Source of the DNA: Arion vulgaris
Taxonomy: Eukaryota; Mollusca; Gastropoda; Stylommatophora; Arionidae
DNA length: 64,000 nt
Assembly (NCBI GenBank): GCA_020796225.1
Contig: CM036753.1
Coordinates: forward strand, 77,229,941-77,293,940
Direction: 5' to 3'
Part shown: positions 11,241 through 22,744 of the stretch, piece by piece
Layout of the letters: every line of letters starts with the position of its first letter
Position numbering within the stretch: position 1 is the first letter of the stretch
Made by a program: the position numbers and the translations under genes
The notes under the pieces: generated by a model
Database searches by the model: none
The model's input: the letters and a program-made list of their open reading frames with translations, nothing else
What the model was told of the DNA's origin: nothing

Positions 11241-11465
11241 ATAGGGTCTCAATGGCGAAGTGGTTAAGTCGTTTGCCTGTCCTACTGAAGGTTGTGGGTT
11301 CAAGTCTTGACCGAGAAACATGTGTAATTTTCTCATGAGATCCCTAGGATTCTTGCTGGAGCTAAGGAGTTCATGCTTTGCACAATACTCTATAAGCACA
11401 ATAAGCCATATGGGGAAACCCGGTGCAATGAAGTCAATCCTTCTCCTTTGGACCATTTTTGGGGA
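11241..11465 (+). mobile_element. tRNA-Leu-like SINE with 12-bp duplication
   Basis: TAAAAACAAAAA at 11229-11240 and 11466-11477 flanks the element. The head has a near-ideal A box (TGGCGAAGTGGTTAAG) and a B box (GTGGGTTCAAGTCTT), as in leucine tRNAs. The unrelated body includes TTTGCACAATACTCTATAAG and GCAATGAAGTCAATCC. The acceptor stem does not close, so this is a SINE and not a tRNA gene. A partial inverted relative lies at 23886-24045. Confidence 0.8.
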
Positions 11466-12164
11466 TAAAAACAAAAACATTTGCATTTTGAATATACATG
11501 TAATAAAATTAACTTTTAAAGATACTTATTAGAATGGTGCAGTCTGTTGAAAAATAGATTCAAATTATTTGTTTGCAGAAAAACCGAAGAGTAACAAGGA
11601 GAGGTTTGCTCAAACATGTTCACAATTTATACAGAAATAATTGAAGTTGTGCGATCTAATTTGAAAACATTTATTCTGCACAACTGACGTTTACAGTTTT
11701 CATTAAAAATTTTTTTATTTCAAGTGAATTAATTAACAGTTTTTTTGGGTAGAAAAGTTGTTTTATATTTGTATTGGGAGCAGTTAGTTCAAAGAAATTG
11801 GTTATAAATTATCATGTTATATTGTAGTTAAGGTGATTTCTTTGAAATATATATTCCCACTACAATCTGTTACGTAAATGTGCATGTGTAAATACCATTA
11901 CTTAACACAACATATTCTAAATTTAGCAGTAGATGTAAAAAAAAACTCAATTTTCAGCAGTTATAAAAAAAATTACAACTGCAGGCAGGTTTTTTTTATA
12001 GTGATAGAACTATAGTTTATTTTAACTCACAATAACTTCTAAAATTCCAGTAGTATTGGACATATAATGACAAATTTTTAGAATACAATTTGAGATATGT
12101 ATATTTCTAACATGTTTCTATATTATAGTAAGATTATCTGTGCTGATGTTTGGAAATTAGTGGG

Positions 12165-12615
12165 TGGCATAACATCATTGTTGTAAAACTGAAATAATGG
12201 AGGACATATAATTTCTGTAGAACTGTTAATTAATAGGTGACATTATTTATGTAGAACTGTTAATTAATAGGTGACATTATTTCTGTAGAACTGTTAATTA
12301 ATAGGTGACATTATTTCTGTAGAACTGTTAATTAATGGGTGATATTATTTCTGTAGAACTGTTAATTAATAGGTGACATTATTTCTGTAGAACTGTTAAT
12401 TAATGGGTGACATTATTTCTGTAGAACTGTTAATTAATGGGTGACATTATTTCTGTAGAACTGTTAATTAGTAGGTGACATTATTTCTGTAGAACTGTTA
12501 ATTAGTAGCCGATATATCATCATTACTGTAAATCTGTTAATATTATTCGGGACATATCATCTCTATAAAACTGTTAATGGGGGTACATATAATCTTTATT
12601 ATAAAACTGATCTAT
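12165..12615 (+). repeat. 34-bp minisatellite
   Basis: About nine good units of TGTAGAACTGTTAATTAATR followed by GGTGACATTATTTC, from about 12213 to 12510, with more diverged units on both sides. Units differ mainly at one A/G position and at ATTAATAGG versus ATTAGTAGG. Confidence 0.9.
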
Positions 12616-12669
12616 TTAATCATTCAATATATTATTATGTAATAATTATTGTGTTTTTTTTGTGTGCAG

Positions 12670-12756
12670 ACAAAACAGATTAACACTTATGGAACTGTGC
12701 CAGTGTCTAGGATACGAGCTCGAGCAACTTCTCGAAAGTCTATACTTCCATCCTGA
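12670..12756 (+). CDS. possible small terminal exon
   Basis: A T-rich tract and GTGTGCAG precede 12670. In phase 0 the sequence is open for 28 codons to TGA (12754-12756), giving a basic, Ser/Arg-rich peptide (TKQINTYGTV, SRIRARATSRK, ILPS). In another phase a 60-codon frame continues to 12850 (CQCLGYELEQLLESLYFHP), so the reading frame is uncertain. Composition would suit the Ser/Arg-rich protein at 2928-4607, but no phase-0 donor is evident there. It lies between two minisatellites. Speculative. Confidence 0.2.
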   Translation, partial: TKQINTYGTVPVSRIRARATSRKSILPS

Positions 12757-12850
12757 CCTAGATGCCTTGAAGTATCCAATGTCTTTCTTAATGTACAGCC
12801 AGTCATCACAAAACAGCATTCTTGTACACCAGACTGAAGAAAGCAAATGA

Positions 12851-13733
12851 AGTGTGTGATAGGCAGTTTAGTATTTATTTTTGATGGAAATGGATGAGAA
12901 ATATAAGCCCATGCCTGAGTTCTGCAATGCTGCAGTATCTGAACATGTGTCTGTTTACATTTGTTTATATCTGTGGGAGGAAAGTGTATTGATATAAATT
13001 TTCTGCTGAATACTTTTTCATTTAGAAAACTGGATAGAATCAACATCTCTGTTCGTAGGATTCATCAGCCCTCCTTTTTCGTAAGTGCCCAGTATTTTAC
13101 AGCAAGCTGAAAGTATCAGCTATAAAATACACATATGTTTCTGAAGCAATTCCAAATTTTTCCTAAACTCAGAAAGTTTACTTACCCATTTTCATCTGGG
13201 TAGATTAGGGAATTGAACTCAATTAAAACACATTGATAAAATTCAGTCCAGTCTACAGCTACTATGCTACACTGATTCACTACTTCATAATTTTCTAAAT
13301 GCAACTATTGCTATTTCGTCTTCTTATATGGTTTGGGAAATGACATGTTTAAGTAACTAATAACTGTACAGCGATGAACATAAGATCAACAAGAGTTTAC
13401 CATTTCAAATTGTTTTTGTGGCTTACACATATATTTTGTGATGAATGTGTGTGGTTTTTTCTCTCTTCTTAGTAGATCCCTAGTGACATTGTTTCTGTAT
13501 TTGAACATATCTGCAGGGTTTTGGGGAAAATGTGATTTTTATTTGTGTATATAAATTGTGTCTTGCATATAAATGACATTGCATTAGTAGTCTTGATTAA
13601 TATTACCCAATGTGAACTTCAGGTAGAAGCATAGCTGCTCAAATTGTTTAGTTATTCATATTGATATATTTTATTCTCTCTCTTTTGAAAAGAAAACCAC
13701 AGTATGGATTACTGTATCAAAAATGTTTGAGTT
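12851..13733. other. AT-rich DNA, nothing recognised
   Basis: No gene-like frame or repeat match between the candidate exon and the 43-bp array. Confidence 0.4.
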
Positions 13734-14740
13734 ATGTAGTCTGTGTCTATCTTAGTGCTACTTCTAAAACAGTAATTGTTTCATGTAGTCTGTAGCTATC
13801 TTACTTCTAAAACAGTAATTGTTTCATGTAGTCTGTAGCTATCTTACTTCTAAAACAGTAATTGTTTCATGTAGTCTGTAGCTATCTTACTTCTAAAACA
13901 GTAATTGTTTCATGTAGTCTGTACCTATCTTACTTCTAAACAATAATTGTTTTATGTAGTCTGTACCTATCTTACTTCTAAAACAGTAATTGTTTTATGT
14001 AGTCTGTACCAAAGTACTACTTCTAAAACAGTAATTGTTTTATGTAGTCTGTAGCTACCTTACTTCTAAAACAGTAATTGTTTCATGTAGTCTGTACCTA
14101 TCTTACTTCTAAAACAGTAATTGTTTTATGTAGTCTGTACCAAAGTACTACTTCTAAAACAGTAATTGTTTCATGTAGTCTGTAACTACTTTACTTCTAA
14201 AGCAGTAATTGTTTCATGTAGTCTGTAGCTATCTTACTTCTAAAACAATAATTGTTTCATGTAGTCTGTAACTACCTTACTTCTAAAACAATAATTGCTT
14301 CATGTAGTCTGTAGCCATCTTACTTCTAAAACAGTAATTGTTTCATGTAGTCTGTAGCTATCTTACTTCTAAAGCAGTAATTGTTTCATGTAGTCTGTAC
14401 CTATCTTACTTCTAAAACAGTAATTGTTTTATGTAGTCTGTACCAAAGTACTACTTCTAAAACAGTAATTGTTTCATGTAGTCTGTAGCTATCTTACTTC
14501 TAAAGCAGTAATTGTTTCATGTAGTCTGTACCTATCTTACTTCTAAAACAGTAATTGTTTCATGTAGTCTGTACCTATCTTACTTCTAAAACAGTAATTG
14601 TTTCATGTAGTCTGTAGCTATCTTACTTCTAAAATAATAATTGTTTCATGTAGTCTCGCTATCTTACTTCTAAAACAATAATTGTTTCATGTAGTCTGTA
14701 CCTATCTTAGAACATCTTCTAAACAATAATTGTTTCATGA
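13734..14740 (+). repeat. 43-bp minisatellite, about 23 copies
   Basis: The unit is ATGTAGTCTGTAGCTATCTT then ACTTCTAAAACAGTAATTGT then TTC. Main variants are TAGCTATC, TACCTATC and TAACTACC, and a 45-bp unit with TACCAAAGTACTAC that recurs three times (near 14005, 14135, 14440). Each time it follows a unit ending in GTTTTATG, which indicates duplication of multi-unit blocks. First and last units are the most diverged. Confidence 0.95.
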
Positions 14741-16029
14741 AATCTTCAGATTTGCTGATGAAGTATCCATGACCTTTTATCCAATATGCCTTTAGTTTTG
14801 CTATTTAGATGTGTACATTATTTAGAATGTGACTGTTTGAACATTTAGATGTGTAAATTATTGTGTAATGTGTTTGATACGCACAAATGCTGATGTCCAG
14901 CTGTTGTTTATCTTTACAGAATGTTCACCATTTCCTTGTTTCAGTCAAGTATCATACAAATCTGGGATGATGAAAACATTGATATAGTCATCTTATAAAA
15001 GAATATGCTCTTGCAAACTCTTAACTCTGATGTGTTGTGTTATTTCATCATTTCAGTTTTCAGTTGATTGAAGCACCAAATATTTATATGTTGTGCCTAG
15101 TATTGCTTAGTGTTACTAGAAGATATGAACATTATTTCCACTTTATTTTCATTTCAAAAGTTATCAATATGTTCACACTTTGATTTGATTTTGTTAAATT
15201 TTTTTACCTTTCACAACATGAAACATTTTGTAATAATTGTCCTGAAAATATACCTTTGGTAAATATAGTGTAGAAAATATACTTAAGATAAACCTTTATC
15301 TATGAAATATATTTTTTGTAATTATTAACTTTGAATATAATTTTCTTTAAAAAAAATATATATTTAAGAGTAATTGTCTAGACAACATATCAGTAGTAGT
15401 ATTTGTCTTAAAAAATATACTTTTGGTAATAATTATCTAAAGTATATGTTTTTGGTGGTAATTCATTATCTTGAACAAAAAAATTCAATTTGTGTGTGCA
15501 TTCAAATATTTTTTCTTTTTCAATTTGGTTAAATTGGTCACATTTGGGTCTAGAATATTAATTGTAACAATTGTCAACTGTACAGGTTTTTACATTTCAT
15601 ATAACAATATGAAGTTATTTGTAACACATGCAAAAAAGTTATATGAAACCAGTAATTCATTCATATTTGAGAAGAAACATAATTTCCTATATCTAACTTT
15701 TATTTTGTAAATATTACTAAATAAGTTTATTTAGGCACCAATATTTAAAACCCTATCATTTCTGTAGTGTTCACATTATCAATGTTAATTTTACTGGTTT
15801 AAAAAAAAAAGGCCACATCAGACAGTACAAATTGCTTTAGTAATGAGTTGAAGTGTATTATATCAATAAAATAAATATACTTGAAAACTGGTTAGAATCT
15901 ACATAACTGCACTAACTATCCTTCTATAGGTGCTTATTTAGTTTCAGCTTGATGAAAGTGCCAACTTCACAGTGCTTGCACAATAGTTCTGGTGACAGTT
16001 TTTTTTTATTTTCCCCTAACATAGAACGT
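14741..16029. other. AT-rich DNA, nothing recognised
   Basis: Strongly AT-rich. A degenerate TTTTGGTAATAATTATCT-like motif recurs loosely between 15230 and 15470. No supported gene. Confidence 0.4.
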
Positions 16030-16245
16030 GGATAGAGCAGGCATTGAAGTGGGATGCAAAGGGTTCAAGAAAGAGAGGATGACCTAAGGAGACCCTGAAA
16101 CGAATTTTGCTGGAGGGGTAAGAAATATCGGTCTCAGTTCCATGGAGGAGATTGTGCAAGTTTTCCAGGATAGAGTGGTATGGAGAAATTGCCTGCAGTT
16201 CCTATGTAATGTATAATGGTACCAGGGGAATTATTATTATAAAAC
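16030..16245 (+). mobile_element. LINE 3' end (61583 and 62455 family)
   Basis: Near-identical stretch to 61680-61895 and 62640-62850, including GCATTGAAGTGGGATGCAAA, GGTCTCAGTTCCATGGAGGA and an ATTATTATTAT tail. It encodes a decayed C-terminal frame (ALKWDAKGSRKRG). 5'-truncated. Confidence 0.8.
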
Positions 16246-17004
16246 ATTGGTTATCCACTTTCAACTTGATGCACTAGGAAATCAACAATGGAAATTAAAC
16301 GTATGATAGAAATTTGAAAAAACTGTTATGGTAGTAAAATATTCACACAGGACAAGCTACTAGATGATATTGAATTGTGAATCCAGCACGCTCGTCACTG
16401 TGCTACGCAGAGTTGCCAAAACTAAAAATATATAAATGCAGAGGTAACCTTTGTGATATTTCTGTTATTTGTTATCAACCTCTGCGAATCTCATTTGTTA
16501 TGTTTGAGTAATGAGTAGTAACAAAAGTTATCTGAAGTCTTCTTTCTTATACAGTAATATCTGTGATCAACACGGTTGTATATATATCTATGACTCTCTT
16601 GGGTTGTTCTTAAGTGGACATTTTAATCATTTACTTTTTCATCATATTGTATAAACTGGAGATGTTATTTGTGGTGTAAAAATGTTTTGTTTTATGAACA
16701 GCTACAGAAAAATACATTTTCTTCAAGCCATGTTTTGTTGTAGCTTAATCTGGTCATATTTCTTGTGTGATTAATGTATACATTTAGTAATGAGATATTG
16801 TGTGTTGTGGAATGCTGTTCTTACTGTGTTGTTATATACGAAGAGTTTTGTATGATATTATCAAGTCATTTGTGTTTTCATAAAACACCTAATGCAATAC
16901 TCTTTTTTCTCTTTACTCCTACTGTGTTCATTCAATAAATATGGCTCCATTTATATAAACCTATACTTGTATGCTTCTTGTCATCTCAATTTTCTAAATA
17001 TATC
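16246..17004. other. AT-rich DNA with a tiny LINE scrap
   Basis: At about 16330-16375 a short block (CACACAGGACAAGCTACTAGATGA) resembles the LINE terminus ending at 2045. Otherwise nothing recognised. Confidence 0.35.
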
Positions 17005-17515
17005 TTCCGTGGCTGTATTCTACCAGCTAGCCCCATTGTTAAGGCAGCCGAACATCTCACTGACAGCTAAACAACAGATCATCAACAGCATTTTCATGCC
17101 TACTCTGTGTTACCAGAGCCCAAACATGGACAATGAGCAAAGTACAGTTGCAAAAAATAACTGCATGGAAATCGATGCCTACAAAATGTTACCAGAAAAG
17201 ACAGTCACCAACATCACAGCATAAGTAAGAAAGTTAGAACAGAACCTTGTTTGAATTACATTGAGAGGCAAAGAATAAAGTGGTTAAGCCACTTAATAAG
17301 AATGCAACCAAACTCCAGAGTATACAGTCTTCTAGAACAAAACATCAGGAAATAAGGCGAGATGAAGATCACAAAAAAGATGGCATAACAGAATCCTGCA
17401 AAAAAAAAGCAAAAATAACTATCACCCAAGCCACTAGAGCAACCCAAGACAAAAACAGAAAACCACACCACTGAGCAATAACCCAGTAGTAGTGTCACGA
17501 CAAAAGAAAGAAATA
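17005..17515 (+). mobile_element. LINE RT C-terminal relic
   Basis: The frame at 17005-17220 reads YQLAPLLRQPNISLTAKQQ then INSIFMPTLCYQS, the RT thumb region of a non-LTR element. After frameshifts it passes into a KWFGHL-like segment, and the 3' end holds CACGACAAAAGAAAGAAA. The last 240 bp are repeated at 17878-18125. Stops and frameshifts throughout. Confidence 0.75.
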
Positions 17516-17877
17516 TCTTCCTTTGCATTTCTTTCATTCTTAATCCCTCCAGGAATTCTTCAGTCAGTGTACTCAGGATATCTGCATATCTGCTCATCTC
17601 CTTTCAGCAAGTTGACAGTGTTTGTGACAAATCAGTTGCAGCGGATCCCCTGGGATTATTCTGCAGAAATCATTTTTTCCCAAGAAACACACACCTGATA
17701 CTTGTATGTGAATCCAGCTGACTGCCACAAAATTACATCACTGCCTTACTTTAGTGAGGAAAGAAACTGGCCACCTTGTATTTAGTTGACTGGTAACGAG
17801 CTATGTTGACACCCTTGAGTAAGTTAGTGAGAAAGGTCACATTGAAACCAACTGCTTGGCACTGAGTTACATCAACT

Positions 17878-18125
17878 CATTTCTGTGGTTTGGCCACTTA
17901 ATAGAATGCATCCAAACTCCACAGTATACAGAGTCTTCTACAACAGAACATGGGAAAGAAGGCAGAGGAAGACCAGGAAAAGATGGTTAGATGGCATTGG
18001 CAGCATCCTGTGAAAGAGCAAAGATAACAATCACACAAGCCACCTGAACTGCGTAAGACAAAAACAAAATTACGACACTGGGCAACAACCGTAGCATGTG
18101 ACGACAAAAGAAAGAAAGAAAGTGA
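17878..18125 (+). mobile_element. second copy of the LINE 3' end
   Basis: Aligns with 17275-17515: GGCCACTTAATAGAATGCA, CTCCACAGTATACAG, GACGACAAAAGAAAGAAAG. Better-kept residues are WFGHLIRMHPN and RKTRKRWLDGIGS. The two copies are 360 bp apart in the same orientation. Confidence 0.7.
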
Positions 18126-18354
18126 GGAAGACAACTGACCACCATGCCTCCATTAACTAAGCCTACTACTGTTTAATCTTTAACACTCACATATCTGTGG
18201 CACTACATTAAGACAAAATAGTGCAGAATAAAATTGTCTATACAACCTAGAGCGACCACATAGATGTTCAGTTCAATTAGTTAGTGAATAAAGAGTTCTA
18301 AAAACTCAATGGGAAGTATCCAAATCAATGAACATGGTAAGTAGACATTAAACA

Positions 18355-18485
18355 AGTATTTGATGATCCTGGAAAACACAATTGCCAACCACAGGATTCG
18401 AACCACTACTTTTATTTCTCTTGGAATTCATCATCTAGCCATGAAGACGAGCACTTTTAAGACTATGACAAACTAGCACTAGAAA
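18355..18485 (-). mobile_element. probable tRNA-derived SINE fragment
   Basis: On the minus strand, GTAGTGGTTCGAATCCTGTG is a near-perfect B box, and TCATGGCTAGATGATGAATT lies where an A box would be expected. Not matched to another copy. Confidence 0.45.
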
Positions 18486-18519
18486 ATCTTTATCTCAGGT
18501 CATTCTGGGGCGAAGGACA

Positions 18520-18650
18520 ATCAGAGAACGGATACACTGGAGAGCAGTGCAGTGATTGAGAATGGGCCTTCTATGGACAAAAGTGACATCATCAAAGCTC
18601 TAAGAGAAAGCATGCGCTGTGAAGATTCTAACAAAGAAGATTAAGTGTAT
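18520..18650 (+). mobile_element. RNase H LINE fragment
   Basis: The frame contains ENGPSMDKSDIIKALRES, homologous to EGQSMDRADIVNALIERG in the better copy at 32880-33855 and to GRAMDQADIINSLRERG at 22745-23640. It is the segment just after the RNase H domain. Confidence 0.65.
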
Positions 18651-19309
18651 TCTCTATATCAGTGGTATAAGTTTGACCATTTGATGCTTTAAGATGGAAA
18701 ACACAAACATGCAAGAAACTGCAGTAGATACATCAACCAGTACAGAACATAAGCTGTTAGTCTAAATACGCTGAAAGACATGTTTAGGAGGAGATCAGAG
18801 CAATAATGGAGATGTCCAGTGTTCTGTGAAGAAGATCCTCAAATCAATAATGAACAATGTCAACATCAGAGCACTTAAATATTCGCTTCAAGTAACCGCT
18901 CAGGAAACAGTGACTGAAACTAGGAAATAAATACCTCCCACTGCACTGTTGCACAAATTCTGCTCTCTAACGACACCTCCTCTCTCTTCCATCACAACGA
19001 GATTAAATTGTAATACAACAATGTAACAAACTCTACAGGTAGAGGTAATATGGTCATCAAAAGTAGTTCTCTAACATAGAATCTATTGATTTCAAACATT
19101 CTTGACACTAGATTCAATTTTTCCAAAGTCTTATATTACCTTAGAATTGAGTTCAAACCATCAACACTATGCTTGTACAATCAGATCAGTATTATCAACT
19201 TATTAAATTAGGGGTATAAAATCAGACTACTCTATATACCAAGAATCCTGCACATTTTCTGGCCAAATATGATAGCAAATGAATAGCTTTTGAAATGAAC
19301 AAATTGTGC

Positions 19310-19580
19310 ATTATTGGAGACCATCATTAAAAGACAAAGATAGAGATGGATTGGGTATGTCTGCCAGTAGAAGCACTGGCTAGAAAAGCTATATGATGGA
19401 CAGCAGATTTGAAAATAAGTCCTGACATCCAAAGGAATCGTGGAGAAGAACGATGGAATGAGAGTTGAAAGATTGTGGTCTGTCATGGGAAACAGTTAGT
19501 AGAAAGGTGGCAGAAGCGCAATAATGGAAATCTCTTGTGAAGTTGTATGTGTCAAACGGAACATTGAAGAGGATATAGAT
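19310..19580 (+). mobile_element. LINE 3'-end relic
   Basis: Frames contain RWIGYV, then GEERWNES, KIVVCHGKQLVERWQ and CVKRNIEEDID. This matches the usual order at LINE C-termini (RWIGHVLR, then ERELKDCGLSWE, then the stop region). Frameshifted and dead. Confidence 0.55.
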
Positions 19581-19879
19581 AGATATGCAAATAAGATTGA
19601 TTAATCAACATCGAACTGTTGGGTCACTGGATCTGTGAGAAATATTCTCAGTCTTGTCATTTGTTTATAGTTAATAGTCGATCTGATTCTATTCATATCA
19701 CTGCAGTCAAGTCAGTGGAAAAACTGATGGCATGTGGTGAACAGTTTCCAATCTCAGTTCAAATTGTTAACAACTCATTGAACTAGAAATTAGTATCTAG
19801 TGACAAGTAGCATTAAATATTACAATTATGTGAGGTGTCAGTTTAGTTAAACTATGCATTTAACACATTTCTTGGAATA

Positions 19880-20960
19880 TAAAATGGGTTAGTTGTGGGA
19901 ATGTACTTTATTTACTTTGAAAAATCATTTGATAGCATACATCACGAAAGTCTTTAACACATTCTAAGATGGTATGAAATTCCACTGTTTTATAAACATG
20001 AAAAGTTGCTACAGCAAATTCATATTCTGTGTTGAAACCTTCAAGCTAAAGTTTAAAGTCTGAACAGAAGTGTGACAAGAATGTATAATGTCAGCCCTAC
20101 TATTCAATATTGTCATAGATTGGGTGAAGCGTAAAACAACTGAAGATAAATCAAGGGGTATCAGATAGACTCTCACATCCACCCTGGAAGAGCAAGATTA
20201 TGCTGATGACATTGCACTTCTACCTCACATACATAAAGATATCCAGGAAAAGACTTGCCACCGTAACCAGTACAAACAGATGGTTGGGTTATCAATCAGA
20301 AGAAAACAGAAATAATGACCCTGAACATGGCCATCCCAGCAGCAGTCAAACTAGAAGATAAAATTCTTCCAAATACAACTACTTTCACATATCTTGGAAG
20401 TGTTATCAGCCATAACGGAGGAGCTGGATCTAACATTAAAAGCAGACTGAGTAAGACACTAATTGCATTCATGACCCTTCAGACTATCTGGAAATCTGAC
20501 CAATACAGCATCAGAACCAAGATTAATATATAACACAGCTGTGTGCTATCAACTTTACTATATGGATCAGAATGCTGGAGAATGACAGAACAAGATATGT
20601 CTAATCTCTGTACCTTCCATACAACTTGTCCACAAAAGATCTTACACATGTTGTGGTCAAATACTATCTCTAACCCAGAACTGCTTGCCCAGTGTCAACA
20701 AGAGAATATAAGCAACATCCCCCAAAAGATATGCATTGAGACTGTCACAAAAACTGCACTAAGATGGACACCAGAGGGTAAACGAAAACGTGGAAGACCC
20801 AAAATGACCTGGAGAAAAACAGTAAAACAAGAACTGAAAGAAATGAATCAGCTGGAACACAATACAGAGGACGGCCAAAAACAGAGAATTGTTTGCATTT
20901 TTTGCTGCCTAAGTACCAGGGGTGTCACAGGCTAGAGAGAGAGAGTGAGAATGTAATTAA
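19880..20960 (+). mobile_element. non-LTR reverse transcriptase relic
   Basis: RT motif A is at 19903-19953 (YFIYFEKSFDSIHHESL). The expected catalytic Asp of FIDF is Tyr, and a stop follows. The YADD catalytic box is at 20199-20210 within QDYADDIALL. Downstream come the thumb (TFTYLGSVISHNGG, then TLLYGSECWRMTEQDM) and the C-terminus (ALRWTPEGKRKRGRPKMTW, then QELKEMNQLEHN), ending VTG plus an AGAGAGAGAG tail. This is the same LINE family as the deleted element at 8497-9131. Several stops and frameshifts; the endonuclease half is absent (5' truncation). Confidence 0.85.
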
Positions 20961-21059
20961 TTAATTATCACTTATTTTCTATTCAAGCCAAAAAAAAACT
21001 AAAATCCTAAAAAACTTTTACAAATACAGAAATCAGTAATAATATACCAGGTATCATCT

Positions 21060-21725
21060 CAAAAACTTGAGTTTTTCTCACTACATGAACTAATAGCGGA
21101 GACAAAAAAACCACATTCACAAAGCACACCTGAAAGATGTACATTCCTGTACAAAGATGGATCTGTAAAAGAGACAGTCTCAGACAGAGAAGTATGACTA
21201 TTGTGGCAACAGCTGGAGAAATAGAGACTGCCATACCCACAGGTAAATAATCTACAAATTGTAACACAGAAATGAAAAACCATAAAGGATGCAATTGTAA
21301 TGTCCATAAATCACAGAGACACACAACAGTTGGATCTCCTTCTAACTGATACAGAATCAGTATTACATTCTTTAAAAGACCCATGCCCGTCTGCCCAGCG
21401 TGTTTGTAGCGCGTTGGACTACGGGTGACTATCCCTCTGTGTGTGCGGGTTCAATTCCGCGGGATGGCAGAAAAAGCCACAGATTCCCCAGATTTACGGT
21501 GTTCGTGGCACCGAACCGAAGGGTTACGATGTCCATGGCACCGAGCTGAAAAGCTCAAGTGCTTCTGGATCGGTAAAAAAAAAGACCCATAAAAAACACC
21601 CACCTCAACAAATTCACATCCTCTCTACTGTAGCTTATCACCATCACTAAGTAAACAGTATTGCAATGCACCCCAGGTCCCTGTTACATATTAGGAAATG
21701 ATACTGCTAAACTCTTATTAAATCC
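21060..21725 (+). mobile_element. RNase H domain relic interrupted by a SINE
   Basis: Before the SINE, frames show LYKDGSVKETVSD (RNase H first strand, catalytic Asp of TDGS present), TIVATAGEIETAIPTG and LLTDTESVLHSLKDP. After the SINE (from 21591) the end of the domain resumes around VLQCTPGPCYILGND, a decayed form of QWIPGHCxxxGNE in which the His is Tyr or lost. The insertion point is the AAAAGACCCAT duplication. This RNase H type differs from that at 22745 and 32880. Confidence 0.7.
21385..21579 (+). mobile_element. tRNA-derived SINE family G with 11-bp duplication
   Basis: AAAAGACCCAT at 21374-21384 and 21580-21590 flanks the element. The head has TAGCGCGTTGGACTACGG (A box) and GCGGGTTCAATTCCGCGGG (B box). 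The body has TTTACGGTGTTCGTGGCACC and CTCAAGTGCTTCTGGATCGG, with an A-rich tail. Other copies are at 28628-28821 (-) and 63807-64000 (+). Confidence 0.9.
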
Positions 21726-22104
21726 TAGAATACGATACGCCACCTGATAAACAGTTAATGTAGTACCAATTTTCCTACAAGCCTTCTCATTGTGCCAACT
21801 TTTTTAATTAAAAAATTATTTCCAAATCCGTTTGATGATATTTGTTTCATAATTCTTTGTAGAATACAGTAGAAGAGTTTATAAAACAGAGTTTACAACT
21901 CTGCACATTCTGGTATATGAAATGGTGTTCTGGTGCTCCATAAAAAACTATTCTAACAACCAACACGTAAAAGCTTGGTTTTAGTATTTGTGCACTGAGA
22001 GTTAAGCAAGAGTGGATTCCTTTAACAGATTCAAAATGACACCGCATGCAATGAATAAAAACAACTATGATTCAAACATAATGTCAGAAATGATGTCATC
22101 ATCA

Positions 22105-22460
22105 AATAGCTTGTTCTGAGCAGAACTTTGTCACCCCAGCAGTCCTTCGGAATTTCTCTCTCGCATAGGCCAGATGTCCTGCCTCTGCAGTCGTCCTGCT
22201 CAAAACATCAATTATATCCTGAATCCATCTTCTCCGTGGTCTTCCTCTTTGCTGGGATGCCTTCTTCCATAATGGTTTTCTATAACCATTCTTGTCTCTT
22301 TATTTGTCCAAAATACTTTAATTTTCTTATTTGTAGAATCAGCCAGTTTTCTTTGATGTTGAGTTCTGTCTGGATAGATCTATTCTTCTCCTCTCTGTTC
22401 ATGATATATACGGAGGATTCTTCTAAACACCCAACTCAACTGTATGTAGACCCTTGAAAC
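22105..22460 (-). mobile_element. LINE 3' end
   Basis: On the minus strand: LKYFGQIKRQEWL, then GRPRRRWIQDIIDVLSRT and EAGHLAYAREKFRRTAGV, ending KFCSEQA and a CTATTTGATGATGA terminus. This is the best-preserved copy of the 3' end also found at 1795, 37560 and 51475. One frameshift in GIPAKR/GRPRRR. Confidence 0.75.
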
Positions 22461-22744
22461 CTAATACAAAATACTGAGGTAGATATATGTACAGAAAACT
22501 TAAAAGTGGTGAAACAAACTTGTACACTTATTGTAGACTGAGCGCATGACTACAGAACACACGAGTCGTTCATATCAGCTCGGTAGGAAAGACATGGAGG
22601 AAATATTTCCTCCCAAACTATGATTCTTCACAACCTGAGGGGCTCACTTGTTGTGACCAGAAGCCAATCATAGTTAATTGATGCTGTGATCTGATGACTG
22701 ACAGAACAATGAAACATGAAGAAGTCTTCTCTAATCTGTTATCA

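Noticed and set aside
11244..11320. functional tRNA-Leu gene
   Set aside because: A and B boxes are good but the acceptor stem does not pair, and the sequence continues as a SINE with its own target duplication.
13734..14740. CRISPR-like array
   Set aside because: Units abut with no spacers, no cas genes are present, and the setting is eukaryotic; it is a minisatellite.
17256..17597. 113-codon minus-strand frame with hydrophobic segments
   Set aside because: It is antisense to the LINE 3' end at 17005-17515; the hydrophobic look comes from reading A-rich sequence backwards.
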